A DNA stretch of 64,000 nt, taken from Ulota crispa. Taxonomy: Eukaryota > Streptophyta > Bryopsida > Orthotrichales > Orthotrichaceae. The DNA lies in NCBI GenBank assembly GCA_963920765.1, contig OY987247.1:11256471-11320470 (forward strand), read 5' to 3'. The position numbers were made by a program, and so were the translations under genes. This document shows, one piece after another, positions 11,395-23,384 of this stretch. Numbering within the stretch: the stretch's first letter is position 1; each line of letters starts with the position of its first letter. Below the pieces are notes generated by a model, which was not told the DNA's origin, did not search any database, and worked only from the letters and a program-made list of their open reading frames with translations.

Positions 11395-12309
11395 TTAACC
11401 CCTTAACGACCACATCCATTTTCACAAAATCCACTAAAAACAAGGGCTATAAGCTTAGAATTGGAATTGACTCAAATATGGACCCATTTTCAATAATTTA
11501 ACCGTACAAATGGGAAGTACACCTTGTTTATTGTAAAGCACCAAAATTTTAGCTAGATCTATCGTTGGAGGTGAAATATTATAATGATTGAGTGAGCTGT
11601 ATGCAAAAAATCTCTAGCGTTTTGTGCTTTTGTGGTTTTGAATGTTAACATTTCATACAGGCTTTGATTGAGAAGAGCCTTACATTTCTAGAAAGCGGGG
11701 TTTCCCACCTTTCCAACAAGATTAGTTTCACATCAAATAGACAAAAATAGCAATCACAAGGTGTAGCTAAGTGAACAAAAAGGGTAAAAAAACCCACTTT
11801 CTTTGCTACCCTAAAACAATTCTACAAGAAATTTGATAATTATTTTGAAAAATCCAATTGGTGAAAACAATCAAAAACTGGCCTTAAATGTAGGATGACA
11901 AATTTTAAAGCCAAACTGACAACATCATTTTAGTAGATCTTCAAATACTACAATTATACAACTACCGTATATGAAAACAATACAAGCGTATTTCTTAAGC
12001 AATTTGAAATTTTTTAGAATTGTGCAATTGAAATTTGACATTCTTTTTGCATACTTGATGTATTGTATTGTTGCTTTGATCCATCTTTGACACAAATTGG
12101 ATACATATTTTGAAGCCATGCCGTATAAACACCATTACTTATCAACTCACATACCCAATTGCATTGTTATTTTTTTAAATGGATGTGAAATTCTTGTGAT
12201 TGCATGTGTATTTCAAGACCAAATTCCAAATTATTGAGTGATTTCAACCTACAGGCCAAAAACCACTCCCAACAACCAAAATATGGTCGTGTGGTCCTTA
12301 AAGGGTTAA
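11395..12309. mobile_element. TTAA-flanked TIR element, copy 3
   Basis: The left end is TTAACCCCTTAACGACCACA, and the right end is the near complement TGTGGTCCTTAAAGGGTTAA. Length 915 bp matches copies at 1811 and 44134. Reading frames inside are short and unrecognised. Confidence 0.7.
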
Positions 12310-12472
12310 GGGATTTTGAGGATAGGGACTTTTGCCAAGATTGAGCCACTCAATCTTGCATTAACCTAAACGTGGATGGTGACCTGGATTAAATATGAAC
12401 GGTTTGAAATGGTTTATGAAACTCATGTGATACATAAAGTAAGTTCATTATTTGCTATAGAAGAATTGTTCT

Positions 12473-12743
12473 AACACAATATTAGGTAAATTGGGAAAAA
12501 GGGTACATTTTGGGACTTTCAAAATTTGAAGTAGAGGTTGTACATGATCCACCTACAACCGAGTTTAGCGTTTTTTTTCTTGTACACATGCCCTCATTTG
12601 AAGAGAGTAATTTGCGAGGGAAAAAATCTTAATGGCTCAAACTAAATCTGATACCTTTGAATTTGATTTTGGATGACTTCTGTAGATCTTAGTCACATAC
12701 AAATTGAGACCCCCAATTTTTCCAATTTACCTAATATGGTGTC
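12473..12743. mobile_element. AACACCATAT-family MITE with TTCT duplication
   Basis: The left end AACACAATATTAGGTAAATT pairs with the right end AATTTACCTAATATGGTGTC. TTCT flanks both sides (12469-12472 and 12744-12747). The interior is shared with 45195-45445, 58292-58549 and 61642-61897, including a TTGCGAGGGAAAAAATCTTA-like stretch. Confidence 0.85.
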
Positions 12744-13616
12744 TTCTATACAGTTGTAATTTCTCAAACAGTACTATATTAGCATAAAATATGTCTCTAA
12801 TATAAAATACATATTTTAATGATTGTGCCAAATCTTCGTTACAATTTTCTAAGTGCAACAAACATCCTGTTTTACATGCAACAAACATCCGGTGTACATA
12901 CATATATACACTCATATATATGTATATCAATTTCCTTTCAAGTCTCGCTAACATGGCTCGCTCTCCCACATAACAGCCCTATTCTGCAGATGCTACTATT
13001 GTGATTCTCCCGCTCGACGAAGGGTTAGAGGTCTACACCTCTACTTGAGCTTCCGATTGGTGCTCGGGGAACATAAAAAGACTCAACATACATTATGATG
13101 GTAGTACCCGCTTCGTTTGCATGTTTTCAAGTTCTAGTTGTTTCGAGAATATAAGGAAAAAAGTTCTTCACAGTTCAAACTAATGCATATCTAAATGTGA
13201 CGCTCCGAACGGGCTCCAAAGAAGAGTGCCAGTGTCTCCAATATTGTATAACTTTGATAAGTATGAGAATTACAAGTGAGGAAAGGGGGTGATTGTGGGT
13301 TCCACTTTACCGACTGGTGCAGTACATGGTGTGATCAGCATGATGAGAAATCCGAGGTCAAAAAGCAAGGCGTACAATATGATTAAAAGTACCAACTCAG
13401 AGACGTACCCTTTCGCAGCTTTTGAGCGCCCACCTCGGAAAGCAAAGGTCGAGACAGGACGTAGGTGAACATGATCATTGACCAGCCAATGCGCGCATAA
13501 ACATGAGCACAGCATTGACGTTGCCCACAGCATTATCATAGAATCAGGCATGATCGGGAATCTACTGTCATGAAAGCACTCTACGAGCTGACAATGAACT
13601 CAGACAGAAATTAAGG

Positions 13617-13623
13617 TATTTAA
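13617..13623 (+). promoter_or_regulatory. Candidate TATA box of MTPSL gene 1
   Basis: TATTTAA, in the context AAGGTATTTAA, lies about 210 bases before the ATG. The same context is kept at 42565-42571 before gene 2. Inferred from position and conservation only. Confidence 0.35.
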
Positions 13624-13831
13624 CGAACGTGAAGTTGCAATGCAAAGTGCGGGAACCAGAGTGAGAGAGTCTGAGTACTGTGAGTTGCCAGTAGGAGTGA
13701 AGTGGGCGATGACCTCCAAGTGCTGCGTGCATTGTAGGGCATCAAGGGACTGAGATCTCGTTATCTACGAATTTCGGTTTCTAGACCACACTCTCTCATC
13801 CACGATTCCACGTGTGCAGTGTCTGGTAGCC

Positions 13832-14959
13832 ATGGAGCTGCTGACAGATCAACAATCACCAGCTGGGGGGGTAGTGGCGCCCCCGGACGATGGCCAGCTT
13901 CCACCTTTGCTGTCCATGATCGTAGAAGGCCTGCCGCCAATGCGCCAGTCCAAGTACGTTCACGAGGCAGAAAGGGCCCTGCATCGATACGCGGAGCGCA
14001 ACGGGAACATCCGTTCCTTTGGCGAGTACTGTTGTGCAGGCCTTTCATCTGCTAGCTATTTGCACTGCGGAGTAATCAGCGTGGACCGCCTCGTAGCAAT
14101 CTCCTCTTATTATGCTATTGCGTTCTTGTTGGATGATGTCTTCTTTGACGACACAGGCAACCGAGACGATGTTTTTCTGGACCAGTACGGCATCGACCGC
14201 ACTGCTCGTGAAAGTCCCCAGAAAACGCAAGAATATCTCGATCATCTGACCTCGGTTTTCGCTCAACAGCAGCGGCTACGCAGTACTGCCACCTTGATTG
14301 AGACCATTTTGTGGGAGTTGGGCAGGGACATGTTGTCGTTGTCCAACCCAGAATGGTTCAACGCCTACGTTGAGAGCCTCGACGAACACTACCGCACATG
14401 TGCTACCAGCCATGCTGATATCCTTGCAGGCCACAACAAATGCTTCGAAGAGTTGGATGCTTACACCGTCATGCGCGACGGCGACGTTGGTGGCAAGTTC
14501 ATTCAGTTGGTGGCCGAGTTTGCCAGCAATATGTACATTCCAAAAGCACTGAGATCAGATCCGTTCTTACACAAACTAATTACTGCAGCCTCCATCCATA
14601 TAGGATTTGCAAACGACATCTTCTCGTATCACAAGGAGAGCTCGCGAGAAGGGAATCCTCGCAACCTGATCACAGTGCTCATGAAATGCGAACGGCAGTC
14701 CTTTCCCCACACTGTGCGCCGAGCAATAAAGCTCGTGAACGAGTATGCTCGCACCATCGTAGATATGGAGTCAGAAGCTTGGAACCCAGCTTTGCTGAAT
14801 CACTTGCAGGAGATCAAAGCACTCATTGCAGGCAACATATACTTTAGTTGCATGGACAAGCGCTATCGGCAAGCTGATTCAGTGTTTCCTGAACTGAGAG
14901 ACACTACATCCAGTTGGAAGATAGTTCCTCTTCCTCCTTCAGGAGTTGCAGCTGCGTGA
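13832..14959 (+). CDS. Microbial-type terpene synthase (MTPSL), copy 1
   Basis: Class I terpene synthase of 375 residues, expected to ionise a prenyl diphosphate (most likely farnesyl or geranyl diphosphate) and cyclise it to a terpene. The first metal-binding motif DDVFFD lies at residues 101-106. The second, NDIFSYHKE, lies at 261-269 and fits NDxxSxxxE exactly. The RY pair at 344-345 sits about 80 residues later, as in bacterial and fungal enzymes. It is a single alpha domain in one exon, with no DXDD class II motif and no obvious transit peptide, so a cytosolic enzyme is likely. The start is the first ATG in frame (MELLTD); an upstream in-frame GTG at 13814 is not a plausible plant start. 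Plant MTPSLs are thought to descend from microbial genes acquired by transfer. Product unknown. A second copy lies about 29 kb downstream. Confidence 0.92.
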   Translation: MELLTDQQSPAGGVVAPPDDGQLPPLLSMIVEGLPPMRQSKYVHEAERALHRYAERNGNIRSFGEYCCAGLSSASYLHCGVISVDRLVAISSYYAIAFLLDDVFFDDTGNRDDVFLDQYGIDRTARESPQKTQEYLDHLTSVFAQQQRLRSTATLIETILWELGRDMLSLSNPEWFNAYVESLDEHYRTCATSHADILAGHNKCFEELDAYTVMRDGDVGGKFIQLVAEFASNMYIPKALRSDPFLHKLITAASIHIGFANDIFSYHKESSREGNPRNLITVLMKCERQSFPHTVRRAIKLVNEYARTIVDMESEAWNPALLNHLQEIKALIAGNIYFSCMDKRYRQADSVFPELRDTTSSWKIVPLPPSGVAAA

Positions 14960-15135
14960 TTTACTTCTCACGCAGGTGCCACAGTAATTAATGTCCATCG
15001 ATCTGATTCCAGAGCACCGAGAGTCGAACTACCTCAGAGGCTCAGACAGATAGTATGCCTAGTAATATTATAGTGCTAAATCTTTACTGTGGTACCAGGG
15101 ATGAGTGAGCAGATATGTTTAGTGGAAGAGGAGCC
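14546..15135 (+). repeat. 590-bp identity tract shared by the two MTPSL genes
   Basis: This tract covers the last 138 codons or so (from about ALRSDPF) and 176 bases of 3' UTR. It reads identically at 43493-44082, with no gap and no mismatch that I can find. Sequence on both sides differs clearly. Confidence 0.9.
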
Positions 15136-15314
15136 CATTCAAGTAGGTTTCTTCTGGTGCTGTTAACACCGACTTCACGACTTGTTGTGATTTGTGAAGA
15201 GGTGATTGTGGAACCTTCTCTGCCCTGCATACAGACTAAGCCTTTGAGCTCAAGCAACAGGGTAAGCAGCACCATAGCCGATGGGTGCACTGCGAATGAT
15301 GTGAATGATGTAAC

Positions 15315-15320
15315 AATAAA
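15315..15320 (+). promoter_or_regulatory. Candidate polyadenylation signal of MTPSL gene 1
   Basis: AATAAA lies 356 bases after the stop codon. It is outside the shared tract, and gene 2 lacks it because its flank changes at about 44131. Plant signals are loose, so this is tentative. Confidence 0.3.
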
Positions 15321-16270
15321 AGCTCTACACTTCCTTTCCTCCATGGTTGTCACATTGGACCAACTCTAAACCGGCAAACCTCCAAAGCAAACACAAACAC
15401 AAACAAGGCAAAAACTTTAGCACTTGTATTTTACTTTTTGTTTTTTAAGTGTGGGCATGGACTCAATCTTGCAACTGTGCTTTGACATCTGCACTCCAAT
15501 TTCAATATGGACAACCACCTCATCAAGTCTAGTCTGTCTCTTGTCTTGTTCAACAACTAAGGCTTACCCGATGCAACAACCATGCTTTTCTCCATTTCAT
15601 ATATTTTATAGCAACAATCCTAAGAAGAACAACACATCCATTTGCATTGCCATCAATGCCATGTTGTCTTTCATGTGCTATTGAAAAGTACTTGATGGTT
15701 GATGCTTATCATAAGAGAAAAAGACTCACTATTTCTTGTGCAAAGTTGTCTCACTACAAGCTAATGACCAAAAAGAAATCTCTAGTTCATTTAGAGGGTA
15801 GGATTGTTGTATAATGTAGGGGGTTTGAGGACTTTAGGATCCTTGAGTTGAACAAGAAAAGTTGTGTAAATTGGAATGATAGATTCTTTATCCTCAAAAT
15901 TCATCCATTTTCATGTACTACTTTACATACAATAGTACTTACTTATCCAACATTGTGGCAAAAGAAAAAAGACAATATCTCTGTAGGCATTGCCTTCTAC
16001 CTTCCTCAAAGAGCTTTCTTTGCAAAACATGACCATACTCATAACTGATTTCTTCAGCAATTACGGTAACATGTTGCTCAAAGATTAGCTCTTGGAAGAG
16101 GAGTTCATAAGCGATACTCAGCAAGGAAAAACAATTGTGAATAATTCAAAAACAAAAAGCAATTATGAGATGCCAACTAAGTAACATTGTGACATTTCCA
16201 AGGATGTAACTCATCCATAGGTGAAGTCTTCATGATGTGTCACTTAGTGATTGGCTTTTTTAGGTCAAAA
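15321..16270. other. Nothing recognised
   Basis: Short frames on both strands show no motif that I recognise. No clear repeat is seen. Confidence 0.4.
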
Positions 16271-16527
16271 AACACCATATTCATGAAAATGGGAGATTTC
16301 CACTAAATTGAGAGGTAACTAAAAGGAAATTCAATAAAAGGTTTAATTGCAGTTTAGCTCAACTCAAGCGAAATTGCAATGCAACTTTTCAAAATTGACC
16401 TAAAATTAGAAGGTTTTATGTCAATTCAACTAAAATTTCTTCCTTTAATAGAAATTGCTGATCAAGTTGAGATCAACATGGTTATTTTGAGAGGTGCCCA
16501 ATCTCCCATTTTAATGAATATGGTGTT
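16271..16527. mobile_element. AACACCATAT-family MITE with AAAA duplication
   Basis: The left end AACACCATATTCATGAAAAT pairs with the right end ATTTTAATGAATATGGTGTT. AAAA lies on both sides. The interior carries AAGGTTTTATGTCAATTCAA. Same subfamily as 10543-10802. Confidence 0.85.
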
Positions 16528-17334
16528 AAAACCAGTTATGTTTGGTATTTGTTTTCTTAAAACCAATCATCAATGCACAGCTAGCTCTGCTGTTTGGGGC
16601 TGGTTGTGCACTAATGACCAATTCTAAGAAAACAATCACCTAATAGATAAAACTCACTTGCTAAGCTCCAAGATTGTAATTTTACTCATTGTTTTCTTCT
16701 AAATGCCCTTTAGATTGGTTGTGACTTGGAATCTAATAAAACACGCAATACTTGTGTCTAATTATCTATACTAGCATGACATAGAGTGCCATAATTGATT
16801 CCACAAACCTGTGGAAAATCAAATCAATTTAAATTGTGGTTCATGACTTCAAGGACGCACAACTTGAATTAGGTTTTTTTGTGAACATTAGTCACTCAAA
16901 CTACGATTGAAGTTTCAATTATTATTTTTGAATTCCCTTGAGTTTGCTTGTCTTCTTGCAAGTAAACAATGCAGATTAAGAAAATTGTAGAGAACAATTT
17001 TATCATCATTTACTCTCCCTTAATTGAAAAAAGTCACGTTCATCCAATTCAATAAATTATATATCAAAATAGAGTTAGCTGCTCTTCACTTTACGGTTCA
17101 GAGTGGAATTAGTTTGTACTTCTTTTTAATCTTGAGATTGCAAGCTTCATCCACTTGAATGAAATATAGGTCCTCATCCAATAGGTTTTTGTTGATTAGG
17201 AAAAACCATTTAATTTTGTTTGTGCTTATCTTTATTCCAAGAGTTGCGCTTAATTCTTTTCTAACAGTTTACAAATCATAATTTTGTCATTTTCAAGGAC
17301 ATGCTTGAACTCCTTTTGTGTACTTAAAATGACA
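16528..17334. other. Nothing recognised
   Basis: AT-rich sequence without a supported gene or repeat. Confidence 0.4.
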
Positions 17335-17765
17335 GGGAAATTGCAAATAGGGGCATGAAAACGTAAAATATTACAGATAGGGGTGTAGTTTCAAAATAAT
17401 TACAAATAGGGGCACAATTTCAAAAAAATTTGTGATTTTTTGTGAACTTTTTAGTTTGGACATTTGTTGATTCAGATACATCTCATTAAATCCTAGTTAA
17501 CCTCCAAAAAATTTAATAATTTCTAAAAATTGCATCCTCTTTACTAAAATTTCTTTATTTAGGCTTGATTTGGACGAGACCTTTAACTTTTTTAGAAATT
17601 AGTTAACATTTAATGTGATGTGCCTACATCAACTATTGTCCAAACTAAAAAGAATTTACAAAATATCACAATTTTTTTCAAATTGTGCCCTTATTTGTAA
17701 TTATTTTGAAACTGCGCCCCTATTTGTAATATTTTATGTTTTCATGCCCCTAAATGAAATTTCCC
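17335..17765. mobile_element. Foldback element with about 125-base arms
   Basis: The left arm, with AAATAGGGGCATGAAAACG and ACAAATAGGGGCACAATTT, pairs with the right arm AAATTGTGCCCTTATTTGT and TTTTCATGCCCCTAAATG. Each arm contains three NNAGGGGYR units in series. A relative lies at 36575-37170. Confidence 0.75.
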
Positions 17766-19160
17766 CTAAAATAAACCATAATGAATGAACTACAAAATAC
17801 AAAAGTACCATCTTGTACTCCTACTTAATCAAAAAATAAACACCTTAATCCAATTTAGTGAAAAACATGCTCATATAATACAAGATAAATTGAGAAAAAG
17901 TCAAATTTGAGACTTTTCAATGTTTTGGCTCATATATCCACACGTTAGTGCTATTCAATAAATTCTCATAATATCTTCTTTATAACTTCCCATCATTTAC
18001 AAGTCTTAGCTTTAATAACAACCCCCACAATTAGTATATAGCAAACTCAAATAGTATGATCTAGCTAACACAAATACACAATGTCACATTCCACTTTTTA
18101 TACATACATATGCATTTGGGCAAAGATAATTGTATAAAACATTATATCAAAATTAATGGTCCACATACATAAGCTTCTAAAATGCAACTTCATCCAAGGT
18201 CCCTTGTTTTGTTAAAAAATGCTTGGAAAATCTTTTGTTATAATATTGAACATCCTTGCCTTTCAACAGCCATGGCAAAGAATTCAAAAAACAACCATCA
18301 TCTGACAACTTCTTTATGAGGTAGTTTGTATGTTGAAGGATCTCAAATATTGCAATGGTCTTGCTTTTCCAATAATCTTCACAAGGATCCCAAAACACTA
18401 ATTTTTGGTGCAAATCAAGAGATTCTAATGTCATTAATGCTAAACAATTTTATTTAGTAAATGTGATATGTAAGTCATTTACTTCTACAAAACCAAATTA
18501 AAGAGATTACCTCAGTTTTTCCATTTGGAAATAAAATGATTCCTAAAACTGAAATCCTTTGAAGTAGATATTTTTTCTACTCTTCTTTTTGGAAGAGAGA
18601 AATTACACTATGAAATTTATGCTACTACACAATAACATTATTTGTTACAAGTTTTATAATGTTTTACATGCCCTTCTCTTGCAATACATGTGCTTTAGCA
18701 ACTTCTTTGCTTTAGCAACTTCTTTGCTTTTGCTATTTGATCCTTGAATGGCAAGCGTCTATGCCATTGTCATTTCTATTAGAAGTGAAATCAACAATCG
18801 CAAATTTTCCGCCGTGTTCAACTATTGTTGCTTGCAAAGTGTAAATTATACACTTTATTTTTGGATCAAACTCTAGTTGGTTGTTCAAACAAGTATTTCC
18901 AAATCCATTGCATTTTTCTTGTCTGCAACCACCTTCATCACTTCATGGTGCTTGTTATGTTGACTTGCAAAAGGTAACTTTATCCATACCCAAGCGATGA
19001 AGGGTTAAGGGTACTACAAGGTCTCAACAAATTTAGGGAAAAAAATTGTAGGGTTAGCCTTTCAACAAGCACAAGCTACCATAGAACGTCATTTTTGTGG
19101 AAAAAAGTATTGTAGAATATTTTGTATTCAAGGACAAAGTTGCAACTCATAGGGTTCCTA
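17766..19160. other. No supported gene
   Basis: An 85-codon minus-strand frame at 18177-18434 is not recognised. A 17-bp direct repeat (CTTTAGCAACTTCTTTG, twice) lies near 18690-18728. Confidence 0.35.
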
Positions 19161-19315
19161 CACTAGTAGAAAGCTCCTTCCAAAACAATAGAAAACCAAC
19201 AGTTTCTTGTTGATTTGGGCACTTGCCCACGCTAATTGACTAATTTAACAGAATTTTGTAAAAAACTAAAAACGTTCTGTTGATTTGGACACCATTATCT
19301 AAATCAACAAAAATT

Positions 19316-20400
19316 TTGGAATCTTTTGAGGATCTTTTGGGAATATTTTGTAAATCTTTAAGAATCTTCAAGAATCTTTTGGGAGTCATTGAGAATTTTT
19401 TCAGGATTTTTAAGAATATTTAAAAATCTTTTTGAGATTTTAGAATCTTAGAGAATCTTTCAAGAATCTTCATGAATCTATAGAAATCTTTTAGACTCTT
19501 TTCAAGTTTTTTTTTAAATCTTTGAGAATGTTTGAGAACAATTGAGAATCTTTGAGAATCTTTGAGAATCTTTGAGAATCTTTGAGAATCTTTGAGGATC
19601 TTTTGGAATCTTCAGAAATCTTCTCAAGTTTTTTTGGAATCTTCAAGAATGTTTGAGAACAATTGAGAATCTTTGAGAATCTTTGAGAAACTTTGAGAAT
19701 CTTTTAGGAATCTTCATGAATCTTTAGAAATCTTTCAGAATCTTTTCAAGCTTTTTTGGAATCTTTGAGAATGTTTGAGAACAATTGAGAATCTTTGAGA
19801 ATCTTTGAGAATCTTTGAGAATCTTTGAGAATCTTTTTAGAATCTTTGAGAATCTTTTCAAGTTTTTTTGGAATCTTTGAGAATGTTTGAGAAAAATTAA
19901 AAATCCTTGAAAATCTTTGAGAATCTTTGAGAATCTTTTTAGAATCTCTTGGAATCTTTTGGAATATTTTCAAGTTTTTTGGAATCTTTGAGAATGTCTG
20001 AGAACAATTGAGAATCTTTGAAAATCTTTGAGAATCTTTTGGAAATCTTTGAGAATCTTTTGGAATCTTTAGAAATCTTTTCAAATATTTTTGGAATCTT
20101 TGAGAATGTTTGAGAACAATTGAGAATCTTTGAGAATCTTTGAGAATCTTTAAAAATCTCTTTGGAATCTTCAAGAATCTTTAAAAATCTTTGAGAATCT
20201 TTGAGAATCTTTTAGGAATCTTTGAGAATCATTTGGAATCTTTGAGAATCTTTTCAAGTATTTTGGAATCTTTGAGAAGCCTTGAGAATCTTTAACAATC
20301 TTTGGGAATCTTTGGAAATCTTTTGAGAATCTTTTTTGAAATTCAAAAAATCTTTAAAAATCTCTAAGAATTTTCAAGAACCTTTTTGGAATCTTTGAAA
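19316..20400 (-). repeat. 10-bp tandem array in copy A
   Basis: AGAATCTTTG units with the AGAATGTTTGAGAACAATTG higher-order block recurring about every 100-150 bases. Long open frames on it are artefacts of the unit. Confidence 0.85.
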
Positions 20401-21282
20401 ATCTTTTTAAAACCTTTATGAAATTTGTTAAAGTACTTCAAAATATTTATAGAAATAGAATCTCTTAGACTGAATTAGAGTCCTTTAGGAATCTTTTTGT
20501 AATTCATCAAAATACTTTAAAATATTTTTAACAAAAAAATTATCACAATAGTTTAGGTTTGTTTTTGAAATCTTTCTAAAATCTTTTTGGACCTCATTAA
20601 ATTTTTTTGAAGTTTTAAAAAATAAAAGAAGTTTTCAAAAAAAAAGAATCTTTTAGAGGTTTGAGTGCACATTGACTGGTTTTATTTTCTTTACTTTTCA
20701 CCTTTTGGTAAGATTTAAAATTAGCAACCTTTAAAGTCAAGTAAAAACATGACCATAATAACAGAAAAATTAATAGTTTTCTGTTGATCTGGACACTTTT
20801 GGACACAACTTCACTAATTCAACAAAATTTTATATATAAAGTACAACATTTTGTTGTTTTAAATACCAAAATTTCTTTACAAACAAATGTAAATGATGCT
20901 CCTCAATTCTTTGAAGAAATCATATATGTCCCTTAAGGATTAAAAGTACCAAAAAGATCTTTGTGTTACATGATAACCAAGTGTATAGTTTAATGCAAAT
21001 TCTTACAAGAAACCAAAGGTGATTTTTACATTTCAAATAACACAAGGATATATTTAACATTTCAAAATAGAAGAGTTTTTTTATTAGTTTTCCAAAATAA
21101 CAGGAGTATAATTGATATTCCTACAAAAAATAAAGACTATTTTTTATGTTTCACATATTTTTGGCGTAAACTTGATATTTTGAAAGACTTAAAGGGTATT
21201 TTTAGTATTTTTCCTTCTATTACTAATCAAATGAGTTAAAAAAAAACAATCTTATAAAATATTTTTAAAAACTTTAAAAGAT

Positions 21283-21693
21283 GGGAATTGATATGTGTAC
21301 CACACCCTTCCAATTACTATACCACACCACAAGGTAAATTTTAGATTTTTATCATCAAAAAGTTGAATTTGAGAATTTTGAATTCAGATTTGGACTTAGA
21401 GACCATGGTATTGTCTAGAACCATAAAAAAAGTTGCAATTCAACAACATCCAACAAAAAAGTTTAGTTAGGGAGAAAATTGTTAATTTTACTTCTGTTTG
21501 TAAAAAAAAATAAGCTTTTTCATTGGGTGTTGTTGAATTGCAACCTTTTTTATGGTCCTAGACAATACCATGGTCTCCAAGTCCAAATTTGAATTCAAAA
21601 TTCTCAAACTCAAATTTTTGATGGTAGAAATCTAAAATTTATCCCGAGAGTGTGGTATAGTAGTTCAAAGGATGTGATTCACATATTAATGCC
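21283..21693. mobile_element. Foldback MITE nested in copy A
   Basis: Same foldback as in copies B and D. Left GGGAATTGATATGTGTACC pairs with right CACATATTAATGCCC. The arms include ACCATGGTATTGTCTAG and its complement. Confidence 0.8.
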
Positions 21694-22769
21694 CTTAAAA
21701 AATATCCAAAACTATTCAAAAGTCTATAGAATTTTGATTTTATAATTGCAAGGATTTAATTTTGTAACTTTTCACGACATCATGTTATTTGAAGCTATCA
21801 AACTATGGAGGCTATTTTAACAAAATAAGGTTCTTTTTACAAAAAAACTAGCACTAAATAATAATTATTAATGAATCCAACCTTTGCTTGCAACAATCTT
21901 TATGAGATTTGTGAATTCCAAAAAAAATTTATAAACAAAATCAAAAGGATGGAAATAAACAATTTGTTTAAAATTTCTAAATACCTTCTTTGATTTTAGC
22001 TCATAACTTTTGATAAAAAGATTGAAATCCAAAAAAATTGTTGGAGGTGAAAGTAAAATACATTTACCAACTTTTTTTAGTACTAAGTTTTTTGAAAAAA
22101 AGTTCTTTAATGGGTAGAAATAGCCTCCAAAATCTACTGGATTACTAAAAACATGAACATTTAATGTACAAATAGAATCAAGATACCAATGTGTGCATGT
22201 GCATTTGCACATTCTCTAGTGATTTTGAGAATGTGCAAAAGTTGTGGAGTGTGAGAGAAGAGGTGGAGAGTTCAAACCCCACTACCAGCAGCTGCCCAGG
22301 GGCTTGGGCAGCTGCCCGTCCCCTAAAAAGTTCACATTTTCGTAAAATAAAAACAAATTCTATGAAAAAAAAAATTGAAAATTGAAAAGAAACAGAATTG
22401 AACAACATAAAATATGTAATAGAAATCAACAACAAATTAATAGAAAATTGTAAATAATCAATAGAAAATTAACAAAAAAGTATTCAAATCAATTTGATCA
22501 AATTCACAGAGAAAATCAACAATTTTTGGTTGAAATTCTGTTGATTTTGTGCTGAATTTTCTACTAGTGCAGAGAAGCAGTGATAAAGGAGATATTCGTC
22601 GGCTAGGTTATTGGCCTACTCAAGAATCTTCCGCAAGTCCGCTAGCGCTTGCTAAAGGAAATCTCTATATAAATATATCTATAGATTTCATTTAGCATGA
22701 ATTGATAAAACAGAATTGCAGTTCTTTTCGGATCAGCCTACTCTACAGCAAATTAGTGTAAAAAAAGTG

Positions 22770-23384
22770 CATGCAAGGAATCGCATAAACACTGTTATAC
22801 TTTAAGTGTGCTGGCGGCTAAGAACAGTAAAGACAAAAAAAATATATATATATTTTTATGCATGGAAGCAAATTACCCAAAGTAATGGGGACAGAGAACT
22901 AAACGACATCTCAAGCGCTATAGCTCACAGGTGTTATAGGCGAGATCCAACCATACACTATGATTTGAGTTGGAAGTCAGAGGATCCATAGTACCTGCTT
23001 GATCCTAAAAGAATTGTGTAAATCGGAAACTTGTGGATTGAATAAAAGGCAAAGGGGTCTATGCACCTGCCTAGTTTGGCAGGTTTTATTCTTCAAAACT
23101 CAAAAAAGAAAACGGCAAATACATCTATTTTTTATTGCACCCTATTAACATCAAGATGTTAATACATTATATATGATGATACATCCAATGCCATTAATAA
23201 TCCAATGAGTAGCCGGGAAGGGCAGGCACCCAACAAGCCGCAGTCAATGGAGCCCGTCTCCTATGAGTTCAATTTAAATCAAGAGAGTTAATGAGCAGTA
23301 TGATGGGAGATTATCACGTATGGTTCGGAGAGCACTTAGAAGGCAGGAGTTAATCATAACTTCCTACCAAAGTTTGACTCTATC
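22770..23384 (+). other. Group II intron remnant in sdh3 (first intron)
   Basis: Starts around GTGCATGCAAGGAATCGC. Domain V is visible at about 23293-23332: GAGCAGTATGATGGGAGATT, then a GTATGGTTCGG return strand. Compared with the usual GAGCCGTATG...GTACGGTTC, the catalytic AGC is kept. It is followed by the sdh3 exon with MVFCSILFLKIG. The 5' end is approximate, and no maturase is seen. Confidence 0.6.

Larger units (their letters stand above)
12890..15180 (+). repeat. Duplicated segment carrying MTPSL gene 1
   Basis: This segment aligns in order with 41845-44130: 5' flank, coding region and 3' flank. In the 5' flank, GACGCTCCGAACGGGCTCCA occurs at about 13200 and 42181. Divergence is obvious upstream and in the 5' half of the gene; 14546-15135 is identical to 43493-44082. 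The segment is visibly richer in G and C than the DNA around it. Confidence 0.85.
19161..22569 (-). mobile_element. CACTA-like non-autonomous element, copy A
   Basis: Starts CACTAGTAGAAAGCTCC and ends TTTTCTACTAGTG; same family as copies B, C and D. Reverse complement of copy B, with about 250 extra bases in the array. From about 19690 to 22553 I found no difference from B, while the outer 530 bases and the last 16 bases do differ. The left flank is CTA and the right flank CAG, so its own flanks do not form a duplication. CTA is, however, the complement of the triplet before copy B (TAG). A 114-codon minus frame at 21868-22212 is identical in B but broken in D, and has no recognisable domain. 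Confidence 0.88.

Noticed and set aside
13814-13831. Amino-terminal extension of MTPSL gene 1 from GTG, and of gene 2 from TTG at 42710
   Set aside because: Plant nuclear genes start at ATG, and the extensions are not conserved between the two genes.
13270-14266. Minus-strand frames antisense to the MTPSL genes (also 42384-43226)
   Set aside because: They are shadows of the GC-rich coding strand and have no family resemblance.
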